From assembly GCF_001941825.1 (NCBI RefSeq), contig NZ_CP019038.1:5208001-5272000 (forward strand): DNA of 64,000 nucleotides, read 5' to 3'. The DNA is from Massilia putida (GTDB taxonomy: Bacteria; Pseudomonadota; Gammaproteobacteria; Burkholderiales; Burkholderiaceae_D). Below are positions 54,508-64,000 of this stretch, piece by piece (positions within the stretch are counted from its first letter, which is position 1; each line of letters opens with the position of its first letter). The position numbers and the translations under genes are program-made. A model generated the notes under the pieces. It was not told where the DNA came from. It made no database searches and was given only the letters and a program-made list of their open reading frames with translations.

Positions 54508-54819
54508 ATGTACGCGGTCATAAAAACCGGTGGCAAGCAATACAAAGTTGTCGCTGGCGAAAAACTCAAAGTAGAACAGATACCGGCAGACATTGGTTCC
54601 GAACTCACTATCGATCAGGTTCTCGCCGTCGGCGAGGGCGAGAGCATCAAATTTGGTGCTCCGCTGGTGGAAGGTGCTTCGGTTCGCGTGACTGTGGTTT
54701 CGCATGGTCGTCACGACAAAGTGCGTATCTTCAAGATGCGTCGTCGTAAGCACTACCAGAAGCGTCAAGGCCATCGCCAGAACTACACCGAAATCCAAGT
54801 GGTTGCGATCAACGGCTAA
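54508..54819 (+). CDS. rplU: 50S ribosomal protein L21
   Basis: The 103-residue protein starts [20 protein letters not shown] and ends [15 protein letters not shown], the full L21 pattern. It binds 23S rRNA in the large subunit. A sigma-70 promoter lies 81 bp upstream; rpmA follows after 42 bp. Codon use is less G/C-biased at the third base than in neighbouring genes, as usual for highly expressed ribosomal genes. Confidence 0.98.
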   Translation: MYAVIKTGGKQYKVVAGEKLKVEQIPADIGSELTIDQVLAVGEGESIKFGAPLVEGASVRVTVVSHGRHDKVRIFKMRRRKHYQKRQGHRQNYTEIQVVAING

Positions 54820-54861
54820 TCGCCGCGCGTCCCTTCTTCAGCTAATCAAGGAGCATTTGAA

Positions 54862-55134
54862 ATGGCACACAAAAAAGGCGGCGGCACTACGCGAAACGGC
54901 CGTGACTCAGAAAGCAAACGCCTCGGCGTGAAAGTCTACGGCGGCCAGGCGATCAACGCCGGCGGCATCATCGTGCGTCAGCGCGGTACCCAGGTTCGTC
55001 CGGGCACCAACGTTGGCCTGGGCAAGGATCACACCCTGTTCGCCCTGGTCGATGGCACGGTCAAGTTCGTCAAGCAAGGCGTCGGTTCGAAGCAGTACGT
55101 GACCGTCGTAGCAAGCGAAGCAGTCGCTGCTTAA
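54862..55134 (+). CDS. rpmA: 50S ribosomal protein L27
   Basis: The 90-residue protein starts [20 protein letters not shown] and contains [15 protein letters not shown], the normal L27 sequence. Its N-terminal tail reaches the peptidyl-transferase centre. AAGGAG lies before the ATG. Three hairpins follow the stop, the last with a T run. Confidence 0.98.
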   Translation: MAHKKGGGTTRNGRDSESKRLGVKVYGGQAINAGGIIVRQRGTQVRPGTNVGLGKDHTLFALVDGTVKFVKQGVGSKQYVTVVASEAVAA

Positions 55135-55145
55135 TTCAAGCGGCA

Positions 55146-56448
<1,303 letters not shown>

Positions 56449-56451
56449 GCG

Positions 56452-56892
56452 TTGGCAGTCTCCATCGCCCACATCGCAAGCAGCATGCTGCGCGCGCGGC
56501 TGCGCAGCCGGCTGCTGTCGGCCTGCGCCACGGCGCAGTCGCTGGCCGCGCTCGCGGCCCTGCTGAATCCGGACTGGATGGCGGATGCGATGGGACTGTT
56601 CCTCGTCGGCGTGAACGGCTACAGCCAGTTCTACGCCCTCTACGTCGGAGTGCGCCTCGCCACCGCGGGGCTGGCTCTGCTGGCGGCCAGGCAGGGCGAC
56701 CAGCCCCTCCTCGGCGACCTCGCAGCATTGTTCATCCTGGCGCAGCCGCTCGGCCGCTTCGTCGCGGCCTTCGCGATCGGCCTGCCCCAGGGCTTATTGT
56801 TCGTCGTCAGCGGGATCGAGCTGGCGGTCGGCCTGGCGCTGATCGGCCTGCGCCCGCAAGGACGCTTCCTGTCAATCCGACCGTCGCCATGA
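56452..56892 (+). CDS. Membrane protein between obgE and proB
   Basis: The protein has about 146 residues from TTG 56452, or 135 from ATG 56485. It contains four hydrophobic segments ([75 protein letters not shown]). This resembles the small DUF4345-type membrane proteins, an assignment I cannot confirm. Its stop overlaps the proB start by 4 bp (ATGA), so the two are translationally coupled. Confidence 0.65.
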   Translation: MAVSIAHIASSMLRARLRSRLLSACATAQSLAALAALLNPDWMADAMGLFLVGVNGYSQFYALYVGVRLATAGLALLAARQGDQPLLGDLAALFILAQPLGRFVAAFAIGLPQGLLFVVSGIELAVGLALIGLRPQGRFLSIRPSP

Positions 56893-58019
56893 ACTCCGTC
56901 CTTAAATCCGCCATCTTCCAAGCCAGCCGCATCATCGTCAAAGTAGGGTCTTCGCTCGTCACCGACGAAGGCCGGGGCCTCGACCACGGCGCCATCGCGC
57001 GCTGGGCCGCGCAAATCTCCTCGCTGCGTTCGCTCGGCAAGGAAGTCGTGCTCGTGTCGTCCGGCGCCATCGCCGAAGGCATGCTGCGCCTCGGTTTTAC
57101 TTCGCGCCCGACCGACATCCACGAACTGCAGGCCTGCGCCGCCTGCGGCCAGATGGGCCTCGCGCAGATCTACGAAACGAGCTTCCGCAGCCACGGCGTC
57201 AAGACGGCGCAGGTGCTGCTCACGCACGCCGACCTCGCCGACCGCGAACGCTACCTGAACGCGCGCTCCACGCTCACGACGCTGCTGCGCCTGGGCGTCG
57301 TCCCGATCATCAACGAGAACGACACCGTCGTCACGGACGAGATCAAGTTCGGCGACAACGACACCTTGGGCGCCCTGGTCGCCAACCTGATCGAGGCGGA
57401 TGCCCTCGTCATCCTGACCGACCAGAAGGGCCTGTACTCGGCCGACCCGCGCAAGGACCCCTCCGCGCGCCTGATCGAAGAAGCGCAGGCCGGCGATGTC
57501 ACTCTTGAGGCGATGGCCGGCGGCGCCGGCAGCAGCATCGGACGGGGCGGCATGCTGACGAAGGTGCTGGCCGCCAAGCGCGCGGCCCGTTCTGGCGCGC
57601 ATACCGTGATCGCCTGGGGCCGCGAGGACAACGTCCTGACGCGTCTCGCGCATGGCGAAGCGATCGGCACGCAGCTGACCGCGCCGACCGCGCGCCTGAC
57701 CGCGCGCCGCCAGTGGATGATCGACCATCTGCACACGGCCGGCCAGCTCGTGCTGGACGCCGGCGCCGTGAACAAGCTGCTGAAAGAAGGGAAGTCGCTG
57801 CTGCCGATCGGCGTCACGGGCGTGCGCGGCGAATTCGGCCGCGGCGCCCTCGTGAGCTGCGTGGACGAGGCGGGGAGCGAGATCGCGCGCGGCCTCACCA
57901 ACTACACGAGCGGCGAAGTCAAACGCATCATGCGCCACGCGTCCAGCGAGATCGAAAGCATCCTCGGTTACGTCGAGGCGCCCGAGCTCGTGCATCGGGA
58001 TAATCTGGTTCTGCTTTGA
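56889..58019 (+). CDS. proB: Glutamate 5-kinase
   Basis: The 376-residue protein has an amino acid kinase domain (about 12-265; [68 protein letters not shown]) and a C-terminal PUA domain (about 285-370). It makes glutamyl 5-phosphate for proline synthesis. Its overlap with the membrane-protein gene suggests read-through from the obgE side. proA is not adjacent. Confidence 0.96.
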   Translation: MNSVLKSAIFQASRIIVKVGSSLVTDEGRGLDHGAIARWAAQISSLRSLGKEVVLVSSGAIAEGMLRLGFTSRPTDIHELQACAACGQMGLAQIYETSFRSHGVKTAQVLLTHADLADRERYLNARSTLTTLLRLGVVPIINENDTVVTDEIKFGDNDTLGALVANLIEADALVILTDQKGLYSADPRKDPSARLIEEAQAGDVTLEAMAGGAGSSIGRGGMLTKVLAAKRAARSGAHTVIAWGREDNVLTRLAHGEAIGTQLTAPTARLTARRQWMIDHLHTAGQLVLDAGAVNKLLKEGKSLLPIGVTGVRGEFGRGALVSCVDEAGSEIARGLTNYTSGEVKRIMRHASSEIESILGYVEAPELVHRDNLVLL

Positions 58020-58037
58020 TCCTGCCGGGGCCGGCGC

Positions 58038-58577
58038 TCAGTCGGCCTTGAGCACGGCCGCATCGGCAACCACGATTTTTTCCTTGTCGGGACGGACGGT
58101 AACGCGCAACGCGGTGATGTCATGTCCGCCGGACGGGAACGTTTGCGCCAATTTCACGAATTCGCAACCGGCCGGCGCACCGTTCTGCGCACCGGTCCAG
58201 GCCACGCTCCATGTGCCGTGGGCGTCACGGCTTTCCACTTGCTCCAGTTTTTGCAGGGCTTTCGGATTCAGTGCGATACGGAAGGCTCCGCTCTGGACGG
58301 GCTCCTTGAACGTGAAGACAAACGCGTACGGCTGACCGGGGACGGGCGCGGCATTCGACGTGGCAAGCCAATGTCCGGCCGCGCCCGCGGCATTGCCGAG
58401 CGTGCATCGGGACGGCAGCGCCGCAAGCCTGACTTCCAGCTGTTGCGCTTCGCGGCGCGCGTCGTCGATGGTCTTGCGGAGATCCGCCGGCGGCTCCTGG
58501 CTCTGCGCGGCGCCGGTACCGCACAGGGCAAGAAGAATGGATGGGATGGCGCGGACGCGCAGGGAAAACAGGGTCAT
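58038..58577 (-). CDS. Secreted protein of unknown function
   Basis: The 179-residue protein starts MTLFSLRVRAIPSILLALCG with a signal peptide ending near AAQSQ. A short coiled segment (ADLRKTIDDARREAQQLEVRL less its ends) precedes a beta-rich domain with two cysteines (SRCTLGNAAG and AGCEFVKLAQTF). I recognise no family. It converges on proB and is the only gene of its transcript. Confidence 0.65.
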   Translation of the reverse strand: MTLFSLRVRAIPSILLALCGTGAAQSQEPPADLRKTIDDARREAQQLEVRLAALPSRCTLGNAAGAAGHWLATSNAAPVPGQPYAFVFTFKEPVQSGAFRIALNPKALQKLEQVESRDAHGTWSVAWTGAQNGAPAGCEFVKLAQTFPSGGHDITALRVTVRPDKEKIVVADAAVLKAD

Positions 58578-58661
58578 AGAGTCTCGGCGGTTTGTTGTAA
58601 GTGCGGCGCGACTTTAGCACGCCGCCCTCTGCCATAAATACGCAGATTGTCACCTCCGGCT

Positions 58662-59279
58662 TCAGCGCCCCTGGCTCGCGAGCAGCATGCGCACGCCCGC
58701 GTACGCGAACACGCCGGCCAGCATGGCGTTCACCCAGCGCTCGCCGGCACGGTAGGCGCGCCGCGCCGCGTGGGTGGAAAACGCCAGCGCGTAGCAGCAG
58801 AAGATCGATGCGCTGAGCGCCGCGCAGGACACGACGAACGCCAGCGCATCGGCCTGGCGCGCGCCGGCGGGCAGGGCCAGCGACACCACCGACAGCCAGA
58901 CGACGATCGACTTCGGATTCGTCAGGTGCATGGCCAGCCCGCGCGCGCACGTGCGCGCGTAGCCCTCGGCCACCGGCCTGACCGCTGCCGTATCGGCAGC
59001 ACCGCGCACCTTGCGTGCCGCCTGCCAGGCCATCCACAGCAGGTACAGCCCACCGATCGCCTTGACGACGGCCAGCGTGCCGGACCAGCGTTCCATCAAC
59101 GCGGCCAGGCCGAACGCGGCGCACAGGCCCCACCACAGCGAACCGCAGACGATGCCGGCCGTCAGCGCCAACGCCCGCGCGCGGCCATGGGCCATCGCCG
59201 TGCCCATGACGGCGAGGACGCTCGGTCCGGGACTCGCGACGCCGACCGCGAACGCCGTGTAGGCGAGGATTGCATGCAT
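58662..59279 (-). CDS. LysE family amino-acid exporter
   Basis: The 205-residue protein starts MHAILAYTAFAVGVASPGPS at ATG 59279. The SPGPSVLAVMGTAMAHGRARAL region is the LysE/RhtB signature, and LTNPKSIVVWLSVVSL is the second conserved block. Six hydrophobic segments are predicted. Members export amino acids such as homoserine, threonine or lysine; the substrate is unknown. It follows a VOC gene on the same strand with an 11-bp gap. Confidence 0.88.
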   Translation of the reverse strand: MHAILAYTAFAVGVASPGPSVLAVMGTAMAHGRARALALTAGIVCGSLWWGLCAAFGLAALMERWSGTLAVVKAIGGLYLLWMAWQAARKVRGAADTAAVRPVAEGYARTCARGLAMHLTNPKSIVVWLSVVSLALPAGARQADALAFVVSCAALSASIFCCYALAFSTHAARRAYRAGERWVNAMLAGVFAYAGVRMLLASQGR

Positions 59280-59290
59280 ATCGTGTTCCT

Positions 59291-59683
59291 TCACACAGGA
59301 TCGTGGCAGACCACGCACAGCTTGTTGCCGTCCGGGTCGCGCAGGTAAGCGCCGTAATAATGCGCGTGGTACTCGGGCCGCAGTCCCGGCGCGCCGTCGT
59401 CGCTGCCGCCGTGGGCCAGCGCGATGCCGTACGCCGCGTCGACGGCCGCGCGGCTTGGTGCGAGCAGGGCCGTCATCTGGCCATTGCCCGGCGCATGCGG
59501 CCGACCGTCGTACGGGGCACCGATCAGAAAGAGAGGGCGCGCCTGGCCAGGGACCTGCCAGCCGGCCCAGGGGCGCGACCGGTCGCAAAAACGTGCTTCC
59601 AGGCCCAGGGCCGTCATCAAGGGACCGTAGAACGCGAGCGCCCGTTCAAAGTCGCCGACGCCAATATAGACATGGGAAAACAT
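59291..59683 (-). CDS. VOC family protein
   Basis: The 130-residue protein starts MFSHVYIGVGDFERALAFYG at ATG 59683 and ends YLRDPDGNKLCVVCHDPV, both usual glyoxalase-like ends. Metal ligands could be the His in FSHVYIG, the His in EYHAHYYG and the Glu/Asp near GNKLCVV. No substrate can be named. It is the first gene of a two-gene operon with the LysE exporter. Confidence 0.82.
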   Translation of the reverse strand: MFSHVYIGVGDFERALAFYGPLMTALGLEARFCDRSRPWAGWQVPGQARPLFLIGAPYDGRPHAPGNGQMTALLAPSRAAVDAAYGIALAHGGSDDGAPGLRPEYHAHYYGAYLRDPDGNKLCVVCHDPV

Positions 59684-59859
59684 CGTGGCCTCATCGTCGA
59701 AAAAAAATGACAAATCCTTACAATAAACCCTCGGCACGCAAGGCTGAAATCAATAAGTTGTTCATATTGCTCGGTTATAATACTGAACTTTTGCTATTAA
59801 GTATTTCACAGTGTCTGGCAATAACACATGAGTTCGCCAGCATCCTGCAGGACATTCAA
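59684..59859 (+). promoter_or_regulatory. AT-rich promoter region of the arabinofuranose-type cluster
   Basis: This 176-bp spacer is the most AT-rich stretch in this part of the window. It holds a good -10 hexamer TATAAT at 59776-59781 (GGTTATAATAC), but no -35 at the usual distance. It separates the VOC gene from the HAD-UbiA gene. Confidence 0.45.
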
Positions 59860-61293
59860 TTGAACACGGCTCCCCTCATCGTCGACCTGGACGGTACGCT
59901 GATCCATACCGACATGCTGCACGAATCCGCGCTGCGGGTATCGCGCGACCGTCCCTTGGACGTGTTGCGCATCCCGCTATGGCTTCTGCAGGGCAAGGCC
60001 GTCCTCAAGAGCCAGCTGGCCAGCCGCAGCAGTTTCGACGCGGCGCTGCTGCCGTATAACGAATCGCTGCTGGACTGGCTCAAGGAAGAGCGCGCGGCCG
60101 GCCGTCGCATCGTGCTGTGCACCGCGTCCGACCGTTCCATCGCGCAAGCCGTGGCCGACCACCTGGGCGTGTTCGACGACGTCCTGGCCAGCGACGGCGA
60201 CGTCAACCTGGCCGGCGACCACAAGGCCGACGCGCTGGAGAAGCACTACGGCCACGGCAATTTCGACTATGTCGGCAATTCCAGCGCCGACCTGAAAGTG
60301 TGGCGGCGCGCGCGCCGCGCCATCGTCGTCAACGGCGGCCGCGGGCTCGCGCGCAAGGCGGCGGCACTGTGCAACGTCGAGCGCGAATTCCCGCCGCAGA
60401 AACGCGGCCTCGCGGCGTGGCGCAAGGTCTTGCGCGTGCATCAGTGGATGAAGAACCTGCTGCTGTTCGTGCCGCTGCTGGCCGCGCACCGCGTGATGGA
60501 CATCGACGGCTGGCTGACCCTCGCGCTGGCCTTCGTCTCGTTCAGCCTGTGCGCATCGACCGTCTACATCGCCAACGACCTGCTCGACCTGGAAAGCGAC
60601 CGCGCCCACCCGCGCAAGCGCCTGCGCCCGTTCGCGTCGGGCGCCGTGCCCGCGTGGCAGGGCGTCGTGCTGGCGCCCGTGCTGCTTACCGTCAGCCTCG
60701 CGCTGGGCGCCTTCGTCGGCGGCACGTTCCTGCCGTGGCTCCTGTTTTATTTCGTGCTGACGTGCGTGTACTCGTGGGGCTTGAAGCGCGTGATCCTCCT
60801 CGACTGCATCACGCTCGCCATGCTGTACACGCTGCGCATCACGGCCGGCGCGGCGGCGCTGTCGATGCCGCTGTCGTTCTGGCTGCTGGCGTTCTCCGTG
60901 TTCCTGTTCCTGTCGCTGGCGTTCGTGAAGCGCTATGCCGAGCTGCAGACGCAGGCGCTGTCCGGCAAGCAGAAAGTGCATGGCCGCGGCTATTACACGA
61001 GCGACGAACCGCTCGTGCTGAACCTCGGCGTCACCGCGGGCTACGCTTCGGCCGTCGTGCTGGCGTTGTACCTGAACAGCGAAGTGGTGCTGGAGCTGTA
61101 TGCGCGGCCGGAAGCCGTGTGGGGCGCCGTGCCCGTGCTGATCTTCTGGATCAGCTGGATCTGGATGCAGGCGCACCGCGGCCTCATGCACGACGACCCC
61201 CTGGTGTTCGCCGTGAAGGACCGCGCCAGCCGGCTGGCCGGCCTCGCGTTCGGCGCCGCGCTCGTCATCGGTGCGCTCGGGTGGCCATGGTAA
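59860..61293 (+). CDS. HAD hydrolase-UbiA prenyltransferase fusion (probable polyprenyl-phosphate phosphoribosyltransferase)
   Basis: The 477-residue protein starts at TTG 59860 with AGGA 8 nt upstream. Residues 1-200 form a HAD domain (IVDLDGTLIHTDM with both aspartates, VLCTASDRS, then GNSSADLKVW). Residues 205-477 are a UbiA domain with about nine helices and the motif YIANDLLDLESDRAHPRKR, KRLRPFASGAVPAW, FVKRYAELQ and FAVKDRASRL. That pattern closely recalls mycobacterial Rv3806c, which makes decaprenyl-phosphoryl-5-phosphoribose. The HAD half could remove the 5-phosphate. It overlaps the next gene by 7 bp. Confidence 0.85.
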   Translation: MNTAPLIVDLDGTLIHTDMLHESALRVSRDRPLDVLRIPLWLLQGKAVLKSQLASRSSFDAALLPYNESLLDWLKEERAAGRRIVLCTASDRSIAQAVADHLGVFDDVLASDGDVNLAGDHKADALEKHYGHGNFDYVGNSSADLKVWRRARRAIVVNGGRGLARKAAALCNVEREFPPQKRGLAAWRKVLRVHQWMKNLLLFVPLLAAHRVMDIDGWLTLALAFVSFSLCASTVYIANDLLDLESDRAHPRKRLRPFASGAVPAWQGVVLAPVLLTVSLALGAFVGGTFLPWLLFYFVLTCVYSWGLKRVILLDCITLAMLYTLRITAGAAALSMPLSFWLLAFSVFLFLSLAFVKRYAELQTQALSGKQKVHGRGYYTSDEPLVLNLGVTAGYASAVVLALYLNSEVVLELYARPEAVWGAVPVLIFWISWIWMQAHRGLMHDDPLVFAVKDRASRLAGLAFGAALVIGALGWPW

Positions 61294-62582
61294 AAGTCTC
61301 GTCGTGGGGCCGGCTCGACAGCCACGAACACGACCTGGTGCCGCTCGCCGACCGCGACCAGGCCGTGCGGGCCGTCGCGGGCGGCCGCGGTCTCCCCCAG
61401 GGCAATGCGCGCAGCTACGGCGACGTCTGTCTGAATCCGGACGGCCGCCTGTGGCGCATGACGGGGCTGGATCGCTTCATCGCCTTCGATCCCGGCACCG
61501 GCCGCCTGCGCTGCGAAGCGGGCGTGCTGCTGCGCGACATCCAGCGCATGAGCATCGTCCACGGCTGGCTGCTGCCGGTGACGCCGGGTACGCAGATGAT
61601 CACGGTCGGCGGCGCCATCGCCAACGACGTCCACGGCAAGAACCACCACGTGCTGGGTTCCTTCGGCGACCACGTGTTGCAGCTGCGCCTCGCGCGCACG
61701 GACGGCCGCGTCATCGACTGCGGCCCGGACCTCGAAGCGGGCTGGTTCGCCGCCACCGTCGGCGGCATGGGCCTGACGGGCGTGATCGTCGAGGCCGAGC
61801 TGCAGCTGCGGCGCGTGGCGGGCCCCTGGCTCGTGACGGACACGGTCCCGTACCGCAACCTCGACGAATTCTTTCAGCTGGCCGACACCTCCGAAGCCGG
61901 CTGGGAACAGACCGTGTCGTGGGTGGACTGCCTGTCCGGCATCGGCCGCGGCCTGTTCTTCCGCGCGAACCTGGCCGCCATCCCGGACCGCGGCGCGGAA
62001 TCGGGCCGCAAGCCGAAGCGCGTGCCGTTCGTGCCGCCCGTGTCGCTGGTGAACGGCCTGTCGCTGCGCGCATTCAACGAGACCTACTTCCGCGCCAACA
62101 CGCTCAAGGCCGGCTACGCCGTCGCGCACTTCGAGAAATACACCTACCCGCTGGACAACCTGCACGACTGGAACCGCATGTACGGCCCGCGCGGCTTTTA
62201 TCAGTACCAGAGCGTCGTGCCGCGCGCGGCGGGGCAGGCCGCGATCCAGGCGATGCTGGCCGCGATCAAGGCGTCGGGGCAGGGCTCGTTCCTGGCCGTG
62301 CTGAAAACCTTCGGCGACCGCACGAGCCGCGGCATGATGAGTTTTCCGCGGCCCGGCGTCACCCTGGCGCTGGACTTTCCCAACCGCGGCGCGCAAACCG
62401 CTGCCTTGTTCGAGCGGCTGGACGCCATCGTGCGCGACGCGGGCGGGCGCATCTATGCCGCCAAGGATGCGCGCATGCCGCGCGACCTGTTCGAATCGGG
62501 CTACCCGCGCCTCGCCGAATTCTTGCAATACCGCGACCCGGGCATCAGCTCGGCGATGTCGCGCCGTCTGATAGGAAGCTGA
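61287..62582 (+). CDS. DprE1-like FAD-binding oxidoreductase
   Basis: The 431-residue protein starts MVKVSSWGRLDSHEHDLV inside the end of the UbiA gene. It has a PCMH-type FAD domain (RGLPQGNARSYGDVCLNPDG, TVGGAIANDVHGKNHH, FGDHVLQLRL) and a cap domain (HFEKYTYPLDN, GFYQYQSVVP, FLAVLKTFGDR). DprE1 oxidises decaprenyl-phosphoryl-ribose at C2. The gene order with an SDR partner directly downstream matches the DprE1-DprE2 pair. The exact polyprenyl length is not known. Confidence 0.85.
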   Translation: MVKVSSWGRLDSHEHDLVPLADRDQAVRAVAGGRGLPQGNARSYGDVCLNPDGRLWRMTGLDRFIAFDPGTGRLRCEAGVLLRDIQRMSIVHGWLLPVTPGTQMITVGGAIANDVHGKNHHVLGSFGDHVLQLRLARTDGRVIDCGPDLEAGWFAATVGGMGLTGVIVEAELQLRRVAGPWLVTDTVPYRNLDEFFQLADTSEAGWEQTVSWVDCLSGIGRGLFFRANLAAIPDRGAESGRKPKRVPFVPPVSLVNGLSLRAFNETYFRANTLKAGYAVAHFEKYTYPLDNLHDWNRMYGPRGFYQYQSVVPRAAGQAAIQAMLAAIKASGQGSFLAVLKTFGDRTSRGMMSFPRPGVTLALDFPNRGAQTAALFERLDAIVRDAGGRIYAAKDARMPRDLFESGYPRLAEFLQYRDPGISSAMSRRLIGS

Positions 62583-62583
62583 T

Positions 62584-63336
62584 ATGCCGGACTCCCTCCA
62601 ACGCATCGTGATCGTCGGTGCGACCTCTTCGATCGCCGAGCATTGCGCACGCCTGTGGGCGGCCAAAGGCGGCGTCGCGTTCACGCTCGTCGGCCGCGAT
62701 GCCGCCCGCCTGGAACGCGTGGCCGCCGACCTGCACGTGCGCGGCGCCGGCTCGACCGTCACGGTACGCACCGCCGACTTTTCCGACCCGCGCGCCATCC
62801 GCGCGCTGGCCGACGCCGTCGTCGCGGAGGGCATGCCGCACCAGGTGCTGATCGCGCACGGCTCGCTGCCCGACCAGCAGCAATGCCAGCGCGACCTCGA
62901 CGCCGCCTGCGAGGCGCTGGACGTGAACGGCGTGTCGCCCGTGCTGTTCGCGGAAGCGTTCGCGGGCCACATGGAACCCGTCGGCGGCGTCATCACGATC
63001 ATCGGTTCCGTCGCGGGCGACCGCGGGCGCCGCTCGAATTATGTGTACGGCGCGGCCAAGGGCCTCGTCACGCGCTATGCGCAAGGCTTGCAGCACCGGC
63101 TGGCGGGCAGCGGCAGCGCGTTGAAAGTCGTGCTGGTCAAGCCGGGGCCGACGGCGACCCCGATGACGGCGCACCTGCCGCAGCGCGGCCTCGCGCCCGT
63201 CGAACAGGTGGCGCGCCTGATCGTGGATGGGGCCAACGCCGGCAAACCGGTGGTGTACGCGCCGGGCAAGTGGGCGCTGATCATGATGGTGATCCGCCAT
63301 CTGCCGGCCGTCGTCTTCAACAAGATGAACATTTGA
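62584..63336 (+). CDS. DprE2-like short-chain dehydrogenase
   Basis: The 250-residue SDR starts MPDSLQRIVIVGATSSIAEH, has the catalytic pair in NYVYGAAKG and ends YAPGKWALIMMVIRHLPAVV then FNKMNI. This ending is close to that of mycobacterial DprE2. DprE2 reduces the keto intermediate to give polyprenyl-phosphoryl-arabinose. It begins 1 bp after the DprE1-like stop, so the two are one unit. Assignment rests on sequence resemblance recalled from the family and on context. Confidence 0.85.
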   Translation: MPDSLQRIVIVGATSSIAEHCARLWAAKGGVAFTLVGRDAARLERVAADLHVRGAGSTVTVRTADFSDPRAIRALADAVVAEGMPHQVLIAHGSLPDQQQCQRDLDAACEALDVNGVSPVLFAEAFAGHMEPVGGVITIIGSVAGDRGRRSNYVYGAAKGLVTRYAQGLQHRLAGSGSALKVVLVKPGPTATPMTAHLPQRGLAPVEQVARLIVDGANAGKPVVYAPGKWALIMMVIRHLPAVVFNKMNI

Positions 63337-63341
63337 CGGCG

Positions 63342-64000
63342 ATGCTCGATACCCCACGTTCGCGTCTCTGGGCCTGCGCGCTGCTGTTCGTGCTGGTCGC
63401 CGTCGCGCTGGTCGCCAGCCAGCTCGGGCCGATCCGTACGCTCAACCACGAAGTCGGCGACTTCGCGGCCAACAGCCTGTTGATCCAGGACGCCAAGCGC
63501 CTGCACCTCATCTACGGAAACTACTCGCGCGTCGGCTTCAACCATCCCGGCCCCGCGATCCTGTACGTGCTGGCGTTCGGCGAATTGATCTTCCACGACT
63601 GGCTGCACGTCGTGCCGTCGCCGCTGTCGGGCCAGCTGGTCGCCGGTTGCCTGTACAACGCCGCCTGGATCGTGCTGATCGTCGCGCTCGTGCGCCGCGC
63701 CGGCGCCGCGCTGCTGCCCGCGCTCCTGTTCGGCACCGTCGCCGTGCTGATGATCGCGCGCAGCGACCATGCGATCGTCAACGGCATCTGGTTCCCGCAT
63801 TTGTACGTGCTGCCGTATGCGGCCATGCTGGTGGCGATCTCGCGTCTCGTGCACGGCCATGCGGACAGCCTCAAGGCCCTCGCCGTCGCGAGCGGTTTCC
63901 TGATCAACGGCCACGTGTCGTTCGTGCCGATGCTGGGCGTGATCCTGATCGTGGTGCTGCTTGCCAACTGGCTCGCGTCGCATGACGACCGCGCGATCCG
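63342..64000 (+). CDS. GT-C-like integral membrane protein (3' end outside window)
   Basis: The frame from ATG 63342 is open to the right edge (219 codons visible). It starts MLDTPRSRLWACALLFVLVA, with a first membrane helix, then an extracytoplasmic loop holding EVGDFAANSLLIQDAKRLHL and YSRVGFNHPGPAILYVLAFG. Further helices follow (LYNAAWIVLIVALVRR; LLPALLFGTVAVLMIA; LYVLPYAAMLVAISRLV; LGVILIVVLLANWL). A long first loop with an acidic residue is typical of lipid-linked sugar glycosyltransferases. It may use the arabinose donor made by the preceding genes; this is inference. Confidence 0.7.
   Translation, partial: MLDTPRSRLWACALLFVLVAVALVASQLGPIRTLNHEVGDFAANSLLIQDAKRLHLIYGNYSRVGFNHPGPAILYVLAFGELIFHDWLHVVPSPLSGQLVAGCLYNAAWIVLIVALVRRAGAALLPALLFGTVAVLMIARSDHAIVNGIWFPHLYVLPYAAMLVAISRLVHGHADSLKALAVASGFLINGHVSFVPMLGVILIVVLLANWLASHDDRAI

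Noticed and set aside
59707..59859. ATG at 59707 as the start of the HAD-UbiA gene, adding about 51 residues.
   Set aside because: The added part is AT-rich, contains the TATAAT promoter box and does not resemble any domain; TTG 59860 has a ribosome site and begins right before the HAD motif.

Overview
The window comes from the chromosome of a high-GC betaproteobacterium, most likely an Oxalobacteraceae member close to Massilia, Telluria or Duganella. The evidence is the strong G/C third-position bias, the rplU-rpmA-obgE-proB order, and families common in that group (DUF2076, TIGR03118, TorF-type porin, NasS/NasT nitrate control). There is also a dispersed palindromic repeat with core TTCCCGC-N4-GCGGGAA, ten copies of which sit in intergenic spaces here. 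No phage, insertion sequence, CRISPR array or plasmid gene was seen. The only clear decay is a beta-galactosidase remnant near 52.3-52.8 kb.

Layout. 1-3.6 kb: end of a deoxynucleoside salvage operon (duplicated aldehyde dehydrogenase, deoA, cdd). 3.7-9.1 kb: a DUF2076 protein, a VOC protein, a LytS/LytR-type two-component operon, a WYL-type regulator with a glutathione transferase, and an acetyltransferase. 9.1-21.4 kb: the reductive pyrimidine degradation locus. A MocR-type and a RutR-like TetR regulator diverge from omega-aminotransferase, mmsA, preT, preA, an NCS1 permease, dihydropyrimidinase and beta-ureidopropionase, which together take uracil or thymine to central metabolites. 21.5-29.5 kb: an MHYT hybrid kinase, amtB behind a sigma-54/NtrC promoter, a DUF885 peptidase, an NRAMP-family transporter and a TIGR03118 lipoprotein. 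29.6-33.4 kb: an overlapping array of ECF sigma factor, zinc-binding anti-sigma factor, S8 protease and porin. 33.4-38.8 kb: LysR with PuuD (urate oxidation), an S9 peptidase and two small proteins. 38.9-49.3 kb: nitrate assimilation, comprising nasT, nasS, a sigma-54 promoter, an ANTAR-type leader RNA with an attenuator, then transporter, nirB, nirD, an electron-transfer flavoprotein and nitrate reductase. 49.4-53.1 kb: LysR with an MFS exporter, a PAAR protein, the pseudogene and two identical tRNA-Pro(CGG) genes. 53.1-58 kb: housekeeping genes (polyprenyl synthase, L21, L27, ObgE, ProB). 58-64 kb: small accessory genes and then a cluster resembling the mycobacterial decaprenyl-phosphoryl-arabinose pathway (HAD-UbiA fusion, DprE1-like, DprE2-like, membrane glycosyltransferase cut by the window edge).

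A shared theme is nitrogen acquisition. Pyrimidine and urate catabolism, ammonium uptake and nitrate assimilation all lie within about 40 kb, and two of the loci have recognisable sigma-54 promoters. The least expected parts are the sigma/anti-sigma/S8 module, whose anti-sigma factor ends in a domain resembling the protease's own propeptide region; the complete NasT target RNA; and the arabinofuranose-donor-like cluster in a Gram-negative genome.
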